Source: JBQTHP01 sp052389755 (GTDB lineage Bacteria > Pseudomonadota > Gammaproteobacteria > Steroidobacterales > Steroidobacteraceae). From it: a stretch of 9,976 bases of DNA. Made by a program: the position numbers and the translations under genes. A model generated the notes under the pieces. That model was not told where the DNA came from. It saw only the letters and a list, made by a program, of their open reading frames with translations, and made no database searches. The stretch lies in contig JBQTHP010000131.1 of NCBI GenBank assembly GCA_052389755.1, forward strand, positions 1-9,976, read 5' to 3'. Below are positions 9,748-9,976 of this stretch, in pieces; the first letter of the stretch is position 1; every line of letters starts with the position of its first letter.

Positions 9748-9976
9748 GCGCGGCGGCGCCCGCGAGAAAGCTCGACATCCGCGGTGCCAACGAGGCGCGC
9801 ATCCTGCGCGCCGCGGAGAAGACGTTCGCCCTGCACGGATTCAGAGGTGCGACCACCGAGAGCATCGCCAGCGAAGCGGGCTTGCCGAAGGCCAACGTGC
9901 ACTACTACTTCAAGACCAAGGCGAATCTCTATCGGCAGGTGCTCAAGGGCATTCTCGAGGATTGGATGGAAGCGGC
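9744..9976 (+). CDS. TetR-family regulator, RutR-like, N-terminal part (3' end outside window)
   Basis: The frame is open from GTG 9744 to the right edge, giving 77 visible codons. After a short Ala-rich, basic leader comes a TetR helix-turn-helix domain. Its first helix is ARILRAAEKTFALHGF. The HTH follows as TTESIASEAGLPKANVHYYFKTKANLY, ending in the YYF-K-K/E-LY signature of the family. The segment just after, QVLKGILEDWMEA, resembles the start of the ligand domain of E. coli RutR (as I recall it, VLRQILDIWLAPL). RutR senses uracil and thymine and controls pyrimidine degradation. Here the gene overlaps preA by four bases (GTGA), so it should be co-transcribed with the operon it presumably represses or activates. 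No good Shine-Dalgarno precedes GTG; an in-frame TTG at 9705 would add 13 residues but is less likely. TetR family membership is near certain, RutR orthology is likely but rests on a partial protein. Confidence 0.85.
   Translation, partial: MSAAAPARKLDIRGANEARILRAAEKTFALHGFRGATTESIASEAGLPKANVHYYFKTKANLYRQVLKGILEDWMEA

Overview
The window reads as one strand of a high-GC proteobacterial chromosome. All eight genes are on the plus strand, and every long minus-strand reading frame looks like a shadow of GC-rich codon use. The large Oar-like TonB-dependent receptor at the left edge and the codon style suggest a gamma- or betaproteobacterium. That placement is an inference, because no rRNA or other lineage marker is present.

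Layout. (a) 1-774 is the C-terminal part of an outer-membrane TonB-dependent receptor, followed by a textbook Rho-independent terminator (794-821). (b) 836-1642 is a lipoprotein acid phosphatase of the HAD superfamily, in the e(P4)/class C-like group. (c) 1643-1714 is a 72-bp gap holding a candidate promoter and two overlapping inverted repeats. (d) 1715 to the right edge is a tightly packed operon for reductive pyrimidine catabolism. Its order is CoA-acylating (methyl)malonate-semialdehyde dehydrogenase (mmsA), nitrilase-type beta-ureidopropionase, NCS1 nucleobase/hydantoin permease, dihydropyrimidinase, the two subunits of NAD(P)-dependent dihydropyrimidine dehydrogenase (preT, preA), and the start of a RutR-like TetR regulator. 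There are no gaps over 300 bases, and I see no tRNA, rRNA, CRISPR array, insertion sequence or attachment site.

How the genes work together. The permease brings in uracil, thymine or a dihydropyrimidine/hydantoin. PreT-PreA reduces the base to the 5,6-dihydro form. Dihydropyrimidinase opens the ring to N-carbamoyl-beta-alanine (or the beta-aminoisobutyrate analogue). The ureidopropionase releases CO2, NH3 and the beta-amino acid. After transamination, MmsA converts malonate semialdehyde to acetyl-CoA, or methylmalonate semialdehyde to propionyl-CoA. The transaminase is the one step not encoded here. The lipoprotein phosphatase just upstream could supply nucleosides from external nucleotides, but that link is only an inference from position.

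Nothing here is a clearly new system. The points most worth a second look are the exact conservation of the unusual glutamine-ligated iron-sulfur cluster spacing in PreT, a RutR-family regulator joined to the reductive rather than the Rut pathway, the candidate operator before mmsA, the absent transaminase, and the terminator that ends only 14 bases before the phosphatase start.
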